Counted from the stretch's first letter, positions 38,910-49,643 are shown. The stretch: DNA of 64,000 nucleotides from Candidatus Dadabacteria bacterium (GCA_022826905.1 JAJDUA010000008.1:1-64000), one strand, 5' to 3'. Notes: generated by a model not told the origin, from the sequence alone. Numbers and translations are program-made.

Positions 38910-39953
38910 GGTAAAACAACTTCGGTCAAGAAGTTCCTGTCGGAAACCTCCTTTAAGTACGCATCATACAGTGGCGACGATCTTGAATTCTCCTACAGCT
39001 TTTCAAGATGCAGTCTTGAGAGTACAAAAAGGATTGTCGGGGAAAACCGTCTGATATTTATTGACGAGGCGCAAAAAATCGAGAATATAGGAACGGCGCT
39101 CAAGCTTATCGTGGATAACTTTCAGGATATTTATGTTATCGCCACGGGTTCTTCCTCTTTTGATCTTGCCAATACAGCCGAAGAAACTCTGACAGGGAGA
39201 AAAAACCTTTTAGTGCTGTACCCAATTTCGATAGGCGAACTCCTGCTTCAGCAGACCCTGTATGAGTTTGAGGAAAAACTTGAAGAATATCTGATTTACG
39301 GCACTTATCCTGAGATTATCACGCATGAAGACCAGGCGCAGAAAGAAAAAAGGATTATCGAAATCAAGGATTCGGCACTCATTAAGGACCTGCTTGTTTT
39401 TCAGAGGGTGAAAAGGTCTCGTCTCGTAATTGATCTTCTTAAGCTGCTTGCATTTCAGGTTGGCAGTGAGGTTTCCTGTAACGAGCTTGGGGAAAGACTC
39501 GGGTTAAACGAGAAGACAGTAAGGCGTTATCTGGATTTACTTGAGAAGTCTTTCGTTCTTTTCAGGCTCGATGGGTTCTCCAGAAATCTCCGCAAAGAGG
39601 TAAGCAAGATGAGCAAGTACTACTTTTATGATCTTGGCATCCGAAACGCCCTTATCTCCAACTTCAATGATCTTGGTACCAGAAATGACGTCGGGCAGCT
39701 CTGGGAAAACTTCATGGTTCTGGAAAGAATCAAGAGAAACGCATACAGGGGGATTTCCGCAAACTACTACTTCTGGCGCACCTACGATCAGAAAGAAATA
39801 GATCTCATAGAGGAAAGAGGAGGTATGCTCTACGGATATGAGTTTAAGTGGAGAGACAACAAGAAAAAACCACCCAAGGACTGGCTCAAGACATATTCAA
39901 ACGCCACGTACGATGTCGTTACCCCGAATCAATACCTTGATTTTGTAACATGA
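38832..39953 (+). CDS. AAA_14/DUF4143-type ATPase
   Basis: 373 residues. Walker A is GPRQVGKTT (about 22-30) and Walker B is RLIFIDEAQ (about 74-82). ATGSSSFDL acts as the sensor region. A winged-helix-like segment (CNELGERLGLNEKTVRRYLDLL) follows, and the C-terminal DUF4143 part has YFYDLGIRNALI and an FKWRDNKK nuclease-like strand after YFWRTYDQKEIDLIEE (similar to the restriction-endonuclease fold, D-ExK-like). Such genes are often repeated in genomes; function is unknown, and DNA binding is plausible. The upstream region is duplicated with a broken copy. Confidence 0.88.
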   Translation: MIPRTIDIEKNLEKNKVLIIYGPRQVGKTTSVKKFLSETSFKYASYSGDDLEFSYSFSRCSLESTKRIVGENRLIFIDEAQKIENIGTALKLIVDNFQDIYVIATGSSSFDLANTAEETLTGRKNLLVLYPISIGELLLQQTLYEFEEKLEEYLIYGTYPEIITHEDQAQKEKRIIEIKDSALIKDLLVFQRVKRSRLVIDLLKLLAFQVGSEVSCNELGERLGLNEKTVRRYLDLLEKSFVLFRLDGFSRNLRKEVSKMSKYYFYDLGIRNALISNFNDLGTRNDVGQLWENFMVLERIKRNAYRGISANYYFWRTYDQKEIDLIEERGGMLYGYEFKWRDNKKKPPKDWLKTYSNATYDVVTPNQYLDFVT

Positions 39954-40006
39954 AACGCTGGGTCTGCCTAAACGTATTCGGGGTAAGGTAATTGCGACTA
40001 TCTCCG

Positions 40007-40035
40007 TTGACAACGTAGCGGGGTGAAATTATATT
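40007..40035 (+). promoter_or_regulatory. Sigma-70-type promoter for hrcA-grpE-dnaJ
   Basis: TTGACA (40007-40012), exactly 17 bp, TATATT (40030-40035): 11 of 12 consensus bases. The predicted start of transcription (about 40042) is two bases before the hrcA ATG at 40044, so the mRNA could be leaderless. No CIRCE inverted repeat (TTAGCACTC-N9-GAGTGCTAA) is seen here. Confidence 0.6.
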
Positions 40036-40043
40036 TCAGAAAT

Positions 40044-41078
40044 ATGACACAGCCAATCTCTCCAAGAAATGAGGCTTTTCTGGGCTTTGTAGTGGACCAC
40101 TTTATTGAGACGGGAAGTCCTATCGGTTCTTCGACCCTTATATCGAAATACGGTATAAAATGGTCTCCGGCCACGGTCCGCCAGGAGCTCAATTCACTTA
40201 TGGAAGCGGGTTTTCTCGCCCAGAGTCATGTTTCTTCGGGCAGATTCCCGACGGAGAAGGGAGTTAATTATTACGTAGAAAACATTCTCCGGGTGGAAAG
40301 CTCACAGGATTCCGGCGTAAGATCCCTTGAGAACAAATACGAGGGGATCGACGGCACGCTCGATCACGTGGTAAGCGCCACGAGTTCAATACTTTCCGAC
40401 TTTACGAAGCTTGCGAGTCTGGCGATGCTCCCACAGAGAAATACTCTCAGGGTTGAATCTGCCAAGCTTCTCAAGATGGGGGAGAAGGAATGTCTCATGT
40501 TCCTGGTGTTTGAGGGAGGGCTTACGGAAAAAACCTATATAAGGCTTGCCAAACCCATTCGGGACTCTCAAGTCGAGAGGATAGGTGGCTACCTAAATCG
40601 GCTGATTCTGGGTCTTACGATTGAGCAGGTGCGCAAGGTGGTGCTCGAGAAAATAAAGAGAACCACAACCGAATACAACGAAATCCTTGAAAAAGTGCTC
40701 AGGATAAGCAGCGAGCTTTTCGAGAGGGAGAGAAAAGTGGGGATATTCGTGGAAGGAAAAGCCTCAGTTATCGAGTCTCTGAGTTTTGGAGACTCGGGTC
40801 TCTATAAGACTATAATCGAGATACTTGAGGACCAGGAATTTCTCTCCAGCCTTCTGAAATCGGTCGTAAGAGATGGCCGCTCAAAAGTCTTTATAGGTTC
40901 AGAAAAAGGAATGCCCCGCGGTTTTAGCCTCGTGGCGGCGCCCTACTACAAGGGGAACAGTTACGGGAGCTTGGGCGTGTTCGGTCCCACGCGAATGAAC
41001 TATTCAAAAATCATCCCGCTTGTGAACTACACGGCAAAAATGGTCACAAAAAGGGTTAACGGAGAAATTACGGAATGA
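40044..41078 (+). CDS. hrcA: Heat-inducible transcription repressor HrcA
   Basis: 344 residues from ATG 40044. A GTG at 40023 in the same frame lies inside the promoter and is less likely. The N-terminal winged helix (FVVDHFIETGSPIGSSTLI; WSPATVRQELNSLMEAGFL; SSGRFPTEKG) is diagnostic, and the C-terminal GAF-like part ends with GSLGVFGPTRMNYSKIIPLV. HrcA represses heat-shock operons through CIRCE in many bacteria, helped by GroEL. No CIRCE is visible upstream. It overlaps grpE by 4 bp. Confidence 0.94.
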   Translation: MTQPISPRNEAFLGFVVDHFIETGSPIGSSTLISKYGIKWSPATVRQELNSLMEAGFLAQSHVSSGRFPTEKGVNYYVENILRVESSQDSGVRSLENKYEGIDGTLDHVVSATSSILSDFTKLASLAMLPQRNTLRVESAKLLKMGEKECLMFLVFEGGLTEKTYIRLAKPIRDSQVERIGGYLNRLILGLTIEQVRKVVLEKIKRTTTEYNEILEKVLRISSELFERERKVGIFVEGKASVIESLSFGDSGLYKTIIEILEDQEFLSSLLKSVVRDGRSKVFIGSEKGMPRGFSLVAAPYYKGNSYGSLGVFGPTRMNYSKIIPLVNYTAKMVTKRVNGEITE

Positions 41079-41677
41079 GTGAGAACACAATCGCAGACGT
41101 TGAAGAGAATAAAGAAGACAGTGTGGAAGATTCGCAAGAGCCTGAACTTCATGTAGCCGAAGGAGAGGGTGAAGAAACCGAAGAAGATCTCTCCGCGGAG
41201 CTTGAAGCTTTAAGGGAGAAGTATCTAAGGCTCTCGGCAGACTTTGATAACTACAAAAAGAGGCTTGCGAGGGAAAAGCAGGAAATACTTGATTTCGGAA
41301 ACACACAGAAGCTAAAGGAACTGCTTTTCGTTCTTGACAACATTGAAAGAGCCATTGAACTTTCTGAAGAATCGCACGGTGAAAAAACGGATTTCGTAGC
41401 TTTTCTTGATGGAATAAGGCTTGTTCACGCACAATTTCTTGCAGGTCTTGGGAATTTCGGTGTTACCACAATAGACTCAGGCAAGGGAAGCAGCTTCGAC
41501 CCCAATTATCACGAAGCTGTTTACAAGGAACACTCAGAAACTTACGAAAGCGGGACTATAATCTCAGAAGTCCAGAAGGGCTATCTTCTTAACGGAAGAT
41601 TGCTGAGACCCTCGATGGTATCCGTGTCTCAAGGCCCTGAAAAAACCCCCGAGGAAGATTCTGAAGAAAAAGACTGA
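41075..41677 (+). CDS. grpE: Nucleotide exchange factor GrpE
   Basis: 200 residues. The acidic, disordered N-terminus (about 1-45) precedes the long coiled coil ([25 protein letters not shown]) and the beta-domain with the signature [10 protein letters not shown] and [17 protein letters not shown]. It releases ADP from DnaK. The start ATG overlaps the hrcA stop (ATGA), so translation is coupled. dnaJ follows 26 bp later; dnaK, which often lies between them, is absent here. Confidence 0.95.
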   Translation: MSENTIADVEENKEDSVEDSQEPELHVAEGEGEETEEDLSAELEALREKYLRLSADFDNYKKRLAREKQEILDFGNTQKLKELLFVLDNIERAIELSEESHGEKTDFVAFLDGIRLVHAQFLAGLGNFGVTTIDSGKGSSFDPNYHEAVYKEHSETYESGTIISEVQKGYLLNGRLLRPSMVSVSQGPEKTPEEDSEEKD

Positions 41678-41703
41678 CGAAAAGCTCGTCCCGCAATTCC
41701 CAA

Positions 41704-42783
41704 ATGGCTAAAGACTACTACGAAATACTTGGTGTTGAGAGAAATGCTTCACCTGAAGACATAAAAAGTTCCTACAAGGATCTTGCCTTCAAGTATCATC
41801 CGGATCGCAACCCAGGCGACGAGAACGCTGAAGAGAAGTTCAAGGAAATAAACGAGGCTTACCAAGTGCTCAATGACAGGGACAAAAGGGCCCGTTATGA
41901 CAGTTTCGGTCACATGTCGGGCGACGGCATGGGCGGTTTCTCGGGATTCGGTGATCTTTTCGGCGATCTTTTCGATGACGTCTTCACGGGAGGAATGGGC
42001 AGGAGGAGAGCCCGCCAAGGGCAGAATCTGCAATACAGCCTTGAAGTGGATTTTGATGAAGCTGCTTTTGGTACTCAAAAAGAGGTAAAAGTCAGAAAAA
42101 GAAAACTCTGCGATGATTGTTCCGGTTCCGGAGCCGAAGTGGGGGGAGAGTCAATTTGTGACCGTTGCGGAGGCAGGGGGTCAATTGCCTTCTCCCAGGG
42201 ACCGTTCTCGGTAAGCCAAAGTTGTCCTTCCTGCGGAGGAAGCGGAAAGATCATAACGAATCCCTGCAAGAGTTGCAGGGGTTTCGGGCTTACTCACACC
42301 GAAAAGGCGGTAAAGGTCAACATACCTGCCGGTATCTCAAGCGGAATGAGGCTTGTGATAAGAGGGGAAGGGGAACCTGGAGATCAGGGAGCCCCTCCGG
42401 GAGATTTGTATATACAGGTGGGCGTGAGGGAACACCCTATTTTCAGACGGGACGGAAATGACATCGTGTGCGAGTTTCCGATAAGCTTCACTCAAGCCGC
42501 CCTTGGGGACGAGGTTGACGTTCCGATTCTAAAAGGTACCACCAAAATGAAAGTTCCCGCCGGAACCCAGCCGGGACAGACCTTCAGGCTCAGAGGAAAG
42601 GGATTGGTTGATGTGGAATCGGGGAGTCTCGGCGATCAGTATGTCATGGTTAAGGTGGTAATACCTCAAAAGCTCACCAAAAAACAGAAGGAAACTTTAA
42701 AGGAATTCGCCGTAAATTACAACGAAGAGAAAGAACCTCTGATCGAGAAATACTTCAATAAAATAAGAGAGTTAATTCACTGA
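41704..42783 (+). CDS. dnaJ: Chaperone protein DnaJ
   Basis: 359 residues. The J domain (1-70) has the HPD tripeptide in [11 protein letters not shown] Gly/Phe-rich linker (about 75-105) is followed by four CxxCxGxG zinc motifs: [24 protein letters not shown] and CKSCRGFG. Two C-terminal substrate-binding domains end the protein. It stimulates DnaK ATPase and delivers unfolded proteins. Third gene of the hrcA-grpE-dnaJ unit. Confidence 0.96.
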   Translation: MAKDYYEILGVERNASPEDIKSSYKDLAFKYHPDRNPGDENAEEKFKEINEAYQVLNDRDKRARYDSFGHMSGDGMGGFSGFGDLFGDLFDDVFTGGMGRRRARQGQNLQYSLEVDFDEAAFGTQKEVKVRKRKLCDDCSGSGAEVGGESICDRCGGRGSIAFSQGPFSVSQSCPSCGGSGKIITNPCKSCRGFGLTHTEKAVKVNIPAGISSGMRLVIRGEGEPGDQGAPPGDLYIQVGVREHPIFRRDGNDIVCEFPISFTQAALGDEVDVPILKGTTKMKVPAGTQPGQTFRLRGKGLVDVESGSLGDQYVMVKVVIPQKLTKKQKETLKEFAVNYNEEKEPLIEKYFNKIRELIH

Positions 42784-42881
42784 AGCTGAAGTATTATCTA
42801 ATACTCCTAAAGCTCTTGTGAAGTTCTGACTTAGTGAGCGTTCCGACTCAGAAGAGAACAGTGCTGTTGCAGACGTCGGGT

Positions 42882-43013
42882 TCAACGAAGATTGCGACGC
42901 TCATGCAACTCTTTCCTCAAAGGCTTCCGGTCGTCGACCCATTTTAGTTTTCGAGGCTTTCTGGACAGAAAACGCTCCATAACGACTTCGTACTCATCTT
43001 CTCTGTTTTTCAT
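42882..43013 (-). CDS. Small charged open frame of unknown function, possible gene remnant
   Basis: This lies in the 345-bp stretch between dnaJ (ends 42783) and the MoaD-like gene, which otherwise holds a hairpin after dnaJ and nothing recognised. On the minus strand an ATG with GGAAGAG directly upstream gives 43 residues, starting MKNREDEYEVVMERFLSRKP and rich in Arg, Lys and Glu. The frame is open a few codons upstream of the ATG (KLLEE). It could be the 3' end of a decayed gene or a short basic protein. I do not recognise it. Confidence 0.25.
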   Translation of the reverse strand: MKNREDEYEVVMERFLSRKPRKLKWVDDRKPLRKELHERRNLR

Positions 43014-43128
43014 CTCTTCCAGAAGCTTGCCGACCCAACTTCAGAACCGCGAGCGCGGCGTATACATCAGGTGCGCCCTGCGTTCGGACGCAATGGGTCC
43101 GGAACCCGGACACGGTATTTTCGGAAAA

Positions 43129-43401
43129 TTACCCCCCGGCGATTGCCGGAATGATTGATACGACGTCTCCGTCGTTGAGTTTCGTGTCCATTCCCTCAAG
43201 AAACCTTATGTCCTCATTGTTCACGTAGAGATTTATGAATCTCCTTACGTTTCCGCTTTCATCGCAGAGTCGGTTCTTGATGCCTGGACATTCGCTCTCA
43301 AGTTCCTCTATGAGAACCGATACTGTGGATGCTTCTATGTCAAGCTCGTCCCTGTCTCCCGAGAGCTTTCTAAGAGGGGTTGGAATTCTTACAGATACCA
43401 T
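43129..43401 (-). CDS. MoaD/ThiS-family sulfur carrier protein
   Basis: 90 residues of ubiquitin-like fold ending exactly in Gly-Gly (PAIAGG), so it is ready for adenylation and thiocarboxylation without trimming. The N-terminus [19 protein letters not shown] and [16 protein letters not shown] fit the MoaD family. Such carriers supply sulfur for molybdopterin, thiamine, cysteine or homocysteine. No MoaE is nearby. It lies 75 bp downstream of thrC on the same strand, suggesting a role near threonine/sulfur amino acid metabolism. Confidence 0.88.
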   Translation of the reverse strand: MVSVRIPTPLRKLSGDRDELDIEASTVSVLIEELESECPGIKNRLCDESGNVRRFINLYVNNEDIRFLEGMDTKLNDGDVVSIIPAIAGG

Positions 43402-43476
43402 GTTTTTCTCCCGTTTTTTCCTAGGTTTATCCGAAATTCTGCTTCTAACCGGATACTATGACTATAACACGTAACG

Positions 43477-44712
43477 CTAGAGTTGTTTATCGCTGTAGAG
43501 CTCTTCAAAATCTTCAAGGGTAGGACCTATCAGCGCGGGTTTTCCGAGACTTCCTTCAACGGCGTCTTGGGTTTTGAGACCATTGCCCGTTATTGATACC
43601 ACGATGGGCTCGTCGCGGGGAATTTTTTCTTGCTCTATGAGCTTTTTCGTTACTCCGAGCGTCACTCCGCCCGCGGTCTCGGTGTAAATGCCTTCGGTTC
43701 TCGCGAGAAGTTCTATTGCCTCCACTATTTCCTCATCACTCACGTCCTCCGCCGCTCCTCCACTCTCCCTTATTATATTCATTGCGTAGTACCCGTCGGC
43801 CGGAGTACCGATGGCAAGGGATTTTGCTATAGTGTTCGGTTTTACCGGTTTGAACATCTCCCAGTCGTTCTTAAACGCAGTTGATATGGGTGAACATCCC
43901 GTTGCCTGGGCGCCGTATATTTTTGAACCCTGAGGTTCCACGATTCCAAGCAGTTCAAACTCCTTTATGGCCTTCCAGACCTTGGTGAGAAGAGAACCGC
44001 TTGCCATCGGAACCACGATGTGCTTGGGGGCTTCCCATCCGAGTTGTTCCATCACTTCAAACGCATATGACTTGGAACCTTCGGAATAGTAAGGCCTCAT
44101 GTTTATATTCACAAAGGCCCAGTTGTATTTGTCGGCGATCTGGCTGCAGAGCCTGTTTACATCATCGTAAGTGCCTTTTACGCCTATGAGATTCGCTCCG
44201 TAGACTATGGTGTTGAGTATTTTCGACTGTTCAAGGTCGTGGGGAATAAGTATGAAGCTTTTCAGGTTTCCGGAAGCGGAGATCGAGGATACAGAGTTTG
44301 CCAGATTTCCCGTGGATGCGCATCCGGTCGTCTCGAATCCGAACTCCCTTGCTTTTGAGAGAGCCACGGATACAACCCTGTCCTTAAAGGAGAGGGTGGG
44401 GTAGCAGACCGCGTCGTTTTTTACGTAGATTTCGGAAACCCCGAGTTCCTTTGCAAGGTTCCTTGCCCGCACAAGAGGAGTGTATCCCACCTGGGTTCCC
44501 AGAGTGGGTTCGGAGTCGATTGGAAGAAGCTCTTTGTACCTCCATATGTTCTGCGGACGGGAGGCTATTTTTTCTCTTGAGATATGCTTTTTTATCTCGT
44601 CGTAGTTGTATACGGCTTCCAAGGGACCGAAACACGTCTCACAAACATGCTTTGGTTCCTTGGGATAAATATCGCTGCATTCCTTGCATTTAAGAGATTC
44701 TACGAAGCCCAT
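43477..44712 (-). CDS. thrC: Threonine synthase
   Basis: 411 residues. An N-terminal zinc-ribbon-like segment (CKECSDIYP, then CETCFGPLE) leads the PLP fold-type II domain. The PLP lysine is in TLSFKDRVV (about 108) and the phosphate loop in GCASTGNLANS. It converts O-phosphohomoserine to threonine. GGAGG lies 7 bp before the ATG, and TTGACA (44769-44764) about 50 bp upstream may be its -35 box. Divergent from the MBL hydrolase gene and followed by the sulfur-carrier gene. Confidence 0.93.
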   Translation of the reverse strand: MGFVESLKCKECSDIYPKEPKHVCETCFGPLEAVYNYDEIKKHISREKIASRPQNIWRYKELLPIDSEPTLGTQVGYTPLVRARNLAKELGVSEIYVKNDAVCYPTLSFKDRVVSVALSKAREFGFETTGCASTGNLANSVSSISASGNLKSFILIPHDLEQSKILNTIVYGANLIGVKGTYDDVNRLCSQIADKYNWAFVNINMRPYYSEGSKSYAFEVMEQLGWEAPKHIVVPMASGSLLTKVWKAIKEFELLGIVEPQGSKIYGAQATGCSPISTAFKNDWEMFKPVKPNTIAKSLAIGTPADGYYAMNIIRESGGAAEDVSDEEIVEAIELLARTEGIYTETAGGVTLGVTKKLIEQEKIPRDEPIVVSITGNGLKTQDAVEGSLGKPALIGPTLEDFEELYSDKQL

Positions 44713-44897
44713 GGTGCCTCCAAAAGGTCAATCGGGAGTAAAAACTACCCTAAAGGCTTTTGATGTCAAAGAAATTCTGGGACTCGCACTGCAAGTTTTT
44801 AAGAAGTTTTTGCTCACTTCATCCATAGTAAGAGACTCCGGTTTTTTTATTCGCAATGAGGCTTTCAGGTACACTTTCAGGCAAAAAGGAGACCCTG

Positions 44898-45689
44898 ATG
44901 AACGTAATTAGCGAGGACGGATTCTCAATACATGGCTTCAAAGTCGGCGAGAGCGACAGCAACTACAATTATCTGGTGGCGTGCGAGGAAACCGGGCAAT
45001 GCGTAGTAATAGACCCTCTTGATCCGATCACTCTTCTTGAAATCATAAGAAAGAGAGATTACAGGGTTAAATACGTCCTGAATACCCATGCGCATCCAGA
45101 CCATATTTATGGAAACAATCCCATAATAAAGGTTTTTCTCTCCTCGAAAATACTTATTCATCAAACGGCCCTTGACTACGTCGCTCCAAGAAGCGAAGGC
45201 ATAGAGGAAGGAGACGAGATAGATTTCGGGAAGCAGAGGCTTCAGGTGATTCATACCCCGGGACACTGCCCGGAACATGTCTCCTTTATAATCGGGGACA
45301 ATATTTTTCTGGGCGATACGGTATTTGTTTCAGGATGCGGAAACGTAAAGTTCAGGGGGAAAGTCGAAGATTTATACGAAACCTTCGCCTTCAAGCTCTC
45401 CAGGCTTCCCGGCGGCCTCAGGATGTTCTGCGGTCATGACTACGCAGAAACAAATCTCAAATTCACTCTTGAACTCGCACCGGAGAACGGCGCCGCGAAG
45501 AAAAAGCTCGAGGAAATCTCCGAGGACAAGTTTCCTCGTTCAACTCTGGAGGAGGAGAGAACTTATAATCCTTTTATGAGAACCGGTGATCCGGCCATTG
45601 TGGATTCGCTCAGGGAAAAGGACTCGTCTTTGGGAGGTGATCCGATGGCTGTTTTCATAAAATTAAGAGAACTCAGGAACATATGGTAG
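44898..45689 (+). CDS. MBL-fold hydrolase (glyoxalase II-like)
   Basis: 263 residues from ATG 44898, which has AAGGAG upstream. The longer frame from 44856 has no such site. The metallo-beta-lactamase motif [11 protein letters not shown] (about 70-80) gives the HxHxDH metal site. Later ligands are in [16 protein letters not shown] and FCGHDY. The C-terminal part ([13 protein letters not shown]) resembles hydroxyacylglutathione hydrolases. It probably hydrolyses a thioester such as S-lactoylglutathione; a glutathione transferase gene in the window makes glutathione use plausible. Confidence 0.88.
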   Translation: MNVISEDGFSIHGFKVGESDSNYNYLVACEETGQCVVIDPLDPITLLEIIRKRDYRVKYVLNTHAHPDHIYGNNPIIKVFLSSKILIHQTALDYVAPRSEGIEEGDEIDFGKQRLQVIHTPGHCPEHVSFIIGDNIFLGDTVFVSGCGNVKFRGKVEDLYETFAFKLSRLPGGLRMFCGHDYAETNLKFTLELAPENGAAKKKLEEISEDKFPRSTLEEERTYNPFMRTGDPAIVDSLREKDSSLGGDPMAVFIKLRELRNIW

Positions 45690-45774
45690 ACTCCGTATCT
45701 TTCCTTGTTCCCGCAGAGCGGTGTTTGCTGGTAGGGAAAAGAAAAACATAAGGCCTCTCGAAAGGCTAGGGAGA

Positions 45775-48700
45775 ATGAAGACGGAAGATAACAACGAGAA
45801 AATCTCCGCGCAGCTCGAAGCTCTCTCGGAAAAGAGAATAGTTTTCCTCGACGGCGCCATGGGGACGATGATCCAAAGGCACAACCTCGAAGAAGAGGAC
45901 TTCAGGGGAGATCTGTTCCCTGACCCCCCCGTGGACCTAAAGGGCAATAACGATCTGCTTTCTCTTACCAGACCCGATGTTATCTATGAAATCCACAGAG
46001 AATACTTCGAGGCCGGCTGCGATATAGTTGAGACCAACACCTTCAGTTCCACCTCGATAGCTCAGGCCGATTACGGCCTTGAGAGCTGGGTGAGAGCCCT
46101 TAATGTCGAGTCGGCGAAACTCGCAAAGAAAGCGGCTTCTGACTTCGTGGAGAAAAATCCCGGGAGGGTTTGCTTTGTCGCCGGAGCATTGGGTCCGACC
46201 AATAAGACTGCATCAATATCCCCTGACGTGAACGATCCGTCGTACAGGGCGATTTCTTTTGACCAGCTAGTTGATGCTTACCGCGAGCAGACGGAAGCCC
46301 TTGTTGAGGGAGGGGTGGATATACTTATGCCCGAAACCACTTTCGACACGCTTAACCTGAAAGCGGCCATATACGCCATTGAAGGCTTCTTTGATTCGCG
46401 TGGAGGGAAAAGGATTCCGGTCATGATCTCCGTTACCATAACGGATCGATCCGGGCGCACTCTTTCAGGACAGACAGTGGAGGCTTTCTGGAACTCCGTT
46501 CGCCACGCCAAGCCTTTCAGTGTCGGTATAAACTGCGCGCTGGGGGCAGAAGAGATGCGTCCTTACATAGAGGAACTCTCGCGAATAGCCGACTGCCGCA
46601 TAAGCTGCTACCCGAACGCCGGGCTTCCCAACCCGTTGAGCGAAACGGGATACGACGAAACGCCGGAGATCACCTCTACTCTTCTTCTGGATTTCGCGGA
46701 AAGCGGTTTTGTCAACATGGTAGGCGGATGCTGCGGCACCACTCCCGAGCACTTGGAGATGGTGGTTGAAAGACTAAGGGATGTTCCGCCGAGAGAAATC
46801 CCAACTCTCAAGGACGCAACCAGGCTAAGCGGTCTTGAACCTCTTGCAATAACCTCTGATCCCGAGGGACCTTTCATAATGGTTGGGGAGAGGACCAATG
46901 TTACGGGTTCTCCAAGGTTCGCAAGACTTATAAAGGAGGAAGACTATGAGGGAGCTGTTTCGGTAGCTCTTCAGCAGGTGGAGAACGGGGCGAACATAAT
47001 AGACGTTAATTTCGATGAAGGGCTTCTTGACTCTGAAGCCTGCATGAATCGTTTCCTCAACCTTATCGCTTCGGAACCCGATGTGACTAGGGTTCCAGTA
47101 ATGATAGACAGCTCCAAGTGGTCCGTTATTGAAGAGGGACTTAAATGTATTCAGGGCAAGTGCATTGTAAATTCCATAAGCCTCAAGGAAGGCGAGGATG
47201 TGTTCTGCGAGCAGGCAAAAGCGGCAATGCGCTACGGTGCTTCAGTGGTGGTGATGGCTTTTGACGAAAAGGGTCAGGCAGCCTCAAAAGAGGACAAGGT
47301 GGAAATCTGCAAAAGAGCTTACCGCATATTAACTGAAAAAGTGGGCATGGACCCCTGCGACATAATCTTTGACCCGAACATACTTACTGTCGGAACCGGC
47401 ATCGAGGAACACAATTCCTACGCCGTGAATTTTATCGAGGCCGTCAGGGAAATAAAAAAATCCTGTCCCAAAGCACTCACAAGCGGTGGAGTAAGCAACA
47501 TATCCTTCTCCTTCAGGGGAAACAACGTGGTGCGTGAAGCTATGCACAGCGCGTTTCTTTACCACGCCATAAAAGCCGGGCTTGACATGGGAATAGTAAA
47601 CGCTGGGATGCTCACCGTTTACGACGACATTGATCCCGAGCTTCTTGAAAAGGTGGAAGACGTGCTTCTTAACCGTCGCCCCGACGCCACGGAGCGTCTT
47701 GTCGAGCACGCAAAACATTTTGAAGGTGTAAAATCCGCGAGTTCGGAAAAGGAAACTAAAGAATGGAGAGAATTTGGCGTTGAAAAACGTCTTGAACACT
47801 CTCTTGTAAACGGCATAGGGGATTTCGTTGAGGATGATACCGAAGAAGCCAGGGTCAAATACGGGTCCCCGCTTAGAGTTATTGAAGGTCCCCTAATGGA
47901 TGGAATGAAAGTGGTCGGCGACTTGTTTGGCGATGGGAAAATGTTTCTCCCCCAAGTAGTAAAAAGCGCAAGAGTAATGAAAAAGGCCGTTGCGTACCTT
48001 CAGCCGTTTATGGAAAAGGAAAAAGAGGGGAGCAGCGGAGTCAAGGGGAAGTTCGTTATAGCTACCGTGAAGGGAGATGTCCACGATATAGGAAAAAACA
48101 TCGTGTCTGTGGTTCTCGGTTGCAATAACTACGAGGTAATCGACCTTGGGGTAATGGTTCCCTGCGAGAAAATACTCAACGTCGCGAGAGAGAATCGAGC
48201 AGACTTCATAGGGTTAAGCGGGCTGATTACGCCCTCCCTTGACGAAATGGTGCATAACGCAAAAGAGATGGAACGGGAAGGTTTCAAAACCCCTCTTCTT
48301 ATAGGCGGGGCCACAACAAGCAGGGCTCATACTGCGATAAAAATAGCTCCCGGATACAGCGGCATAGTTGATCACATAGCCGATGCCTCGCTCGTGGTAG
48401 GTGCCTGCAACGAGATGCTGGACCCGGAAAAAGCCCGGCTTTACATGGAGAAACTGGAAAAAAGCAACCTGGAGCAGAAGCAGCGTTTTGAAAAAGCCCG
48501 TGGCCAGACGGAATATGCTTCCATGGAAAAGGCTAGGGAAAAAGCGTTTCCGACCGACTGGGATAATATTGCGATAGAGTGCCCCGGGCGGCTTGGAGTC
48601 TTTGTCTTCGACAGCATCTCTCTTGAAGAAGTCGCCGGTTACATCGACTGGTCTCCTTTTTTCTGGGCGTGGGAGCTTAAAGGAGTTTTCCCGAAAATAC

Positions 48701-49545
48701 TTGAGCACCCCAAAAGAGGAGATCAGGCAAAAAAACTTTACCGGGACGGCCAAGCACTTCTTAAGCGGATAATCCTGGAAAAAATCTTCACCCCCCGCGC
48801 TGTTGTCGGACTCTTTCGCGCAAACAGTGTCGGAGACGATGTTGAAGTCTATGGAGAAAAAAGAGAGGCTCTGGCAACCGGTAAGACGTGTAACTGCCAT
48901 GGTTCTTGTGAAATCCATGGAAGAGAAAGACAGGTTCTGGCAACGTTTCATTTTCTAAGACAGCAGGAGATGCGTTCTAAAGAGGGTCACTACTACTGTC
49001 TTTCAGATTTTATAGCGCCGAAAGTCTCGGGCAAAGAAGATTACATTGGAGGGTTTGTGGTGACCGCGGGTGAAGGAGTCGAGCAATTCTCCGAAGACTT
49101 TAAGCAAAAAGGGGATGATTACAATTCGATTATGGCAAGCGTGCTCGGAGACAGGATAGCCGAAGCTCTTGCCGAGATGATTCATAAGAAAGTAAGGGAT
49201 CTATGGGGTTACGGAAAAGAAGAAAAGCTCAGTTCCGAAGACCTGATAAACGAAAAATACAGGGGCATAAGACCTGCTCCCGGCTACCCTTCATGTCCGG
49301 ATCACACGGAAAAAAAGATTCTCTGGGATCTTCTCGAGGCAGAAAAACACACAGGTGTATCGCTTACTGAGAGCTTTGCCATGACTCCGCCAAGTTCGGT
49401 TTCAGGGTTCTACATGGCCCACCCCGAATCAAGATATTTCTTTCTTGGGAAAATACTGAAAGACCAGATTCTGGATTACGCGAAAAGAAAAACAATCGAT
49501 CCTGAGGAGGCGGAGAAATGGCTTCGACCGAATCTCGGATACTGA
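45775..49545 (+). CDS. metH: Cobalamin-dependent methionine synthase
   Basis: 1256 residues from ATG 45775 (AGGGAG just upstream); the frame is open to 45721. All four modules are present. The homocysteine domain has [11 protein letters not shown] and zinc cysteines in [10 protein letters not shown] and [10 protein letters not shown]. The pterin domain has [14 protein letters not shown]. The B12 domain has DVHDIGKN with axial His770. The C-terminal AdoMet reactivation domain has [15 protein letters not shown]. It methylates homocysteine from methyltetrahydrofolate. No cobalamin riboswitch fits in the 85-bp upstream gap. Confidence 0.97.
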   Translation: MKTEDNNEKISAQLEALSEKRIVFLDGAMGTMIQRHNLEEEDFRGDLFPDPPVDLKGNNDLLSLTRPDVIYEIHREYFEAGCDIVETNTFSSTSIAQADYGLESWVRALNVESAKLAKKAASDFVEKNPGRVCFVAGALGPTNKTASISPDVNDPSYRAISFDQLVDAYREQTEALVEGGVDILMPETTFDTLNLKAAIYAIEGFFDSRGGKRIPVMISVTITDRSGRTLSGQTVEAFWNSVRHAKPFSVGINCALGAEEMRPYIEELSRIADCRISCYPNAGLPNPLSETGYDETPEITSTLLLDFAESGFVNMVGGCCGTTPEHLEMVVERLRDVPPREIPTLKDATRLSGLEPLAITSDPEGPFIMVGERTNVTGSPRFARLIKEEDYEGAVSVALQQVENGANIIDVNFDEGLLDSEACMNRFLNLIASEPDVTRVPVMIDSSKWSVIEEGLKCIQGKCIVNSISLKEGEDVFCEQAKAAMRYGASVVVMAFDEKGQAASKEDKVEICKRAYRILTEKVGMDPCDIIFDPNILTVGTGIEEHNSYAVNFIEAVREIKKSCPKALTSGGVSNISFSFRGNNVVREAMHSAFLYHAIKAGLDMGIVNAGMLTVYDDIDPELLEKVEDVLLNRRPDATERLVEHAKHFEGVKSASSEKETKEWREFGVEKRLEHSLVNGIGDFVEDDTEEARVKYGSPLRVIEGPLMDGMKVVGDLFGDGKMFLPQVVKSARVMKKAVAYLQPFMEKEKEGSSGVKGKFVIATVKGDVHDIGKNIVSVVLGCNNYEVIDLGVMVPCEKILNVARENRADFIGLSGLITPSLDEMVHNAKEMEREGFKTPLLIGGATTSRAHTAIKIAPGYSGIVDHIADASLVVGACNEMLDPEKARLYMEKLEKSNLEQKQRFEKARGQTEYASMEKAREKAFPTDWDNIAIECPGRLGVFVFDSISLEEVAGYIDWSPFFWAWELKGVFPKILEHPKRGDQAKKLYRDGQALLKRIILEKIFTPRAVVGLFRANSVGDDVEVYGEKREALATGKTCNCHGSCEIHGRERQVLATFHFLRQQEMRSKEGHYYCLSDFIAPKVSGKEDYIGGFVVTAGEGVEQFSEDFKQKGDDYNSIMASVLGDRIAEALAEMIHKKVRDLWGYGKEEKLSSEDLINEKYRGIRPAPGYPSCPDHTEKKILWDLLEAEKHTGVSLTESFAMTPPSSVSGFYMAHPESRYFFLGKILKDQILDYAKRKTIDPEEAEKWLRPNLGY

Positions 49546-49575
49546 GAATTTTCTTCGCAAAAATCGAGGGCTTAC

Positions 49576-49604
49576 TTGACAAACGGCTCTAAAATATCTA
49601 GAGT
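49576..49604 (+). promoter_or_regulatory. Sigma-70-type promoter for the IHF/HU gene
   Basis: TTGACA (49576-49581), 17-bp spacer, TAGAGT (49599-49604). The -35 box is perfect; the -10 matches 4 of 6. Predicted transcription starts about 33 nt before the ATG at 49644. Confidence 0.5.
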
Positions 49605-49643
49605 GAAAAATCAGGTTCTAACCTTGCTAATTTTTAAAACGTC

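Noticed and set aside
42790-42805. Palindrome AGTATTA-TC-TAATACT after dnaJ as a terminator
   Set aside because: It has a 2-base loop and no T run, so it is not a convincing intrinsic terminator.
45690-45774. Cobalamin riboswitch before metH
   Set aside because: Only 85 bp separate it from the previous gene, and no B12-box-like sequence is seen.
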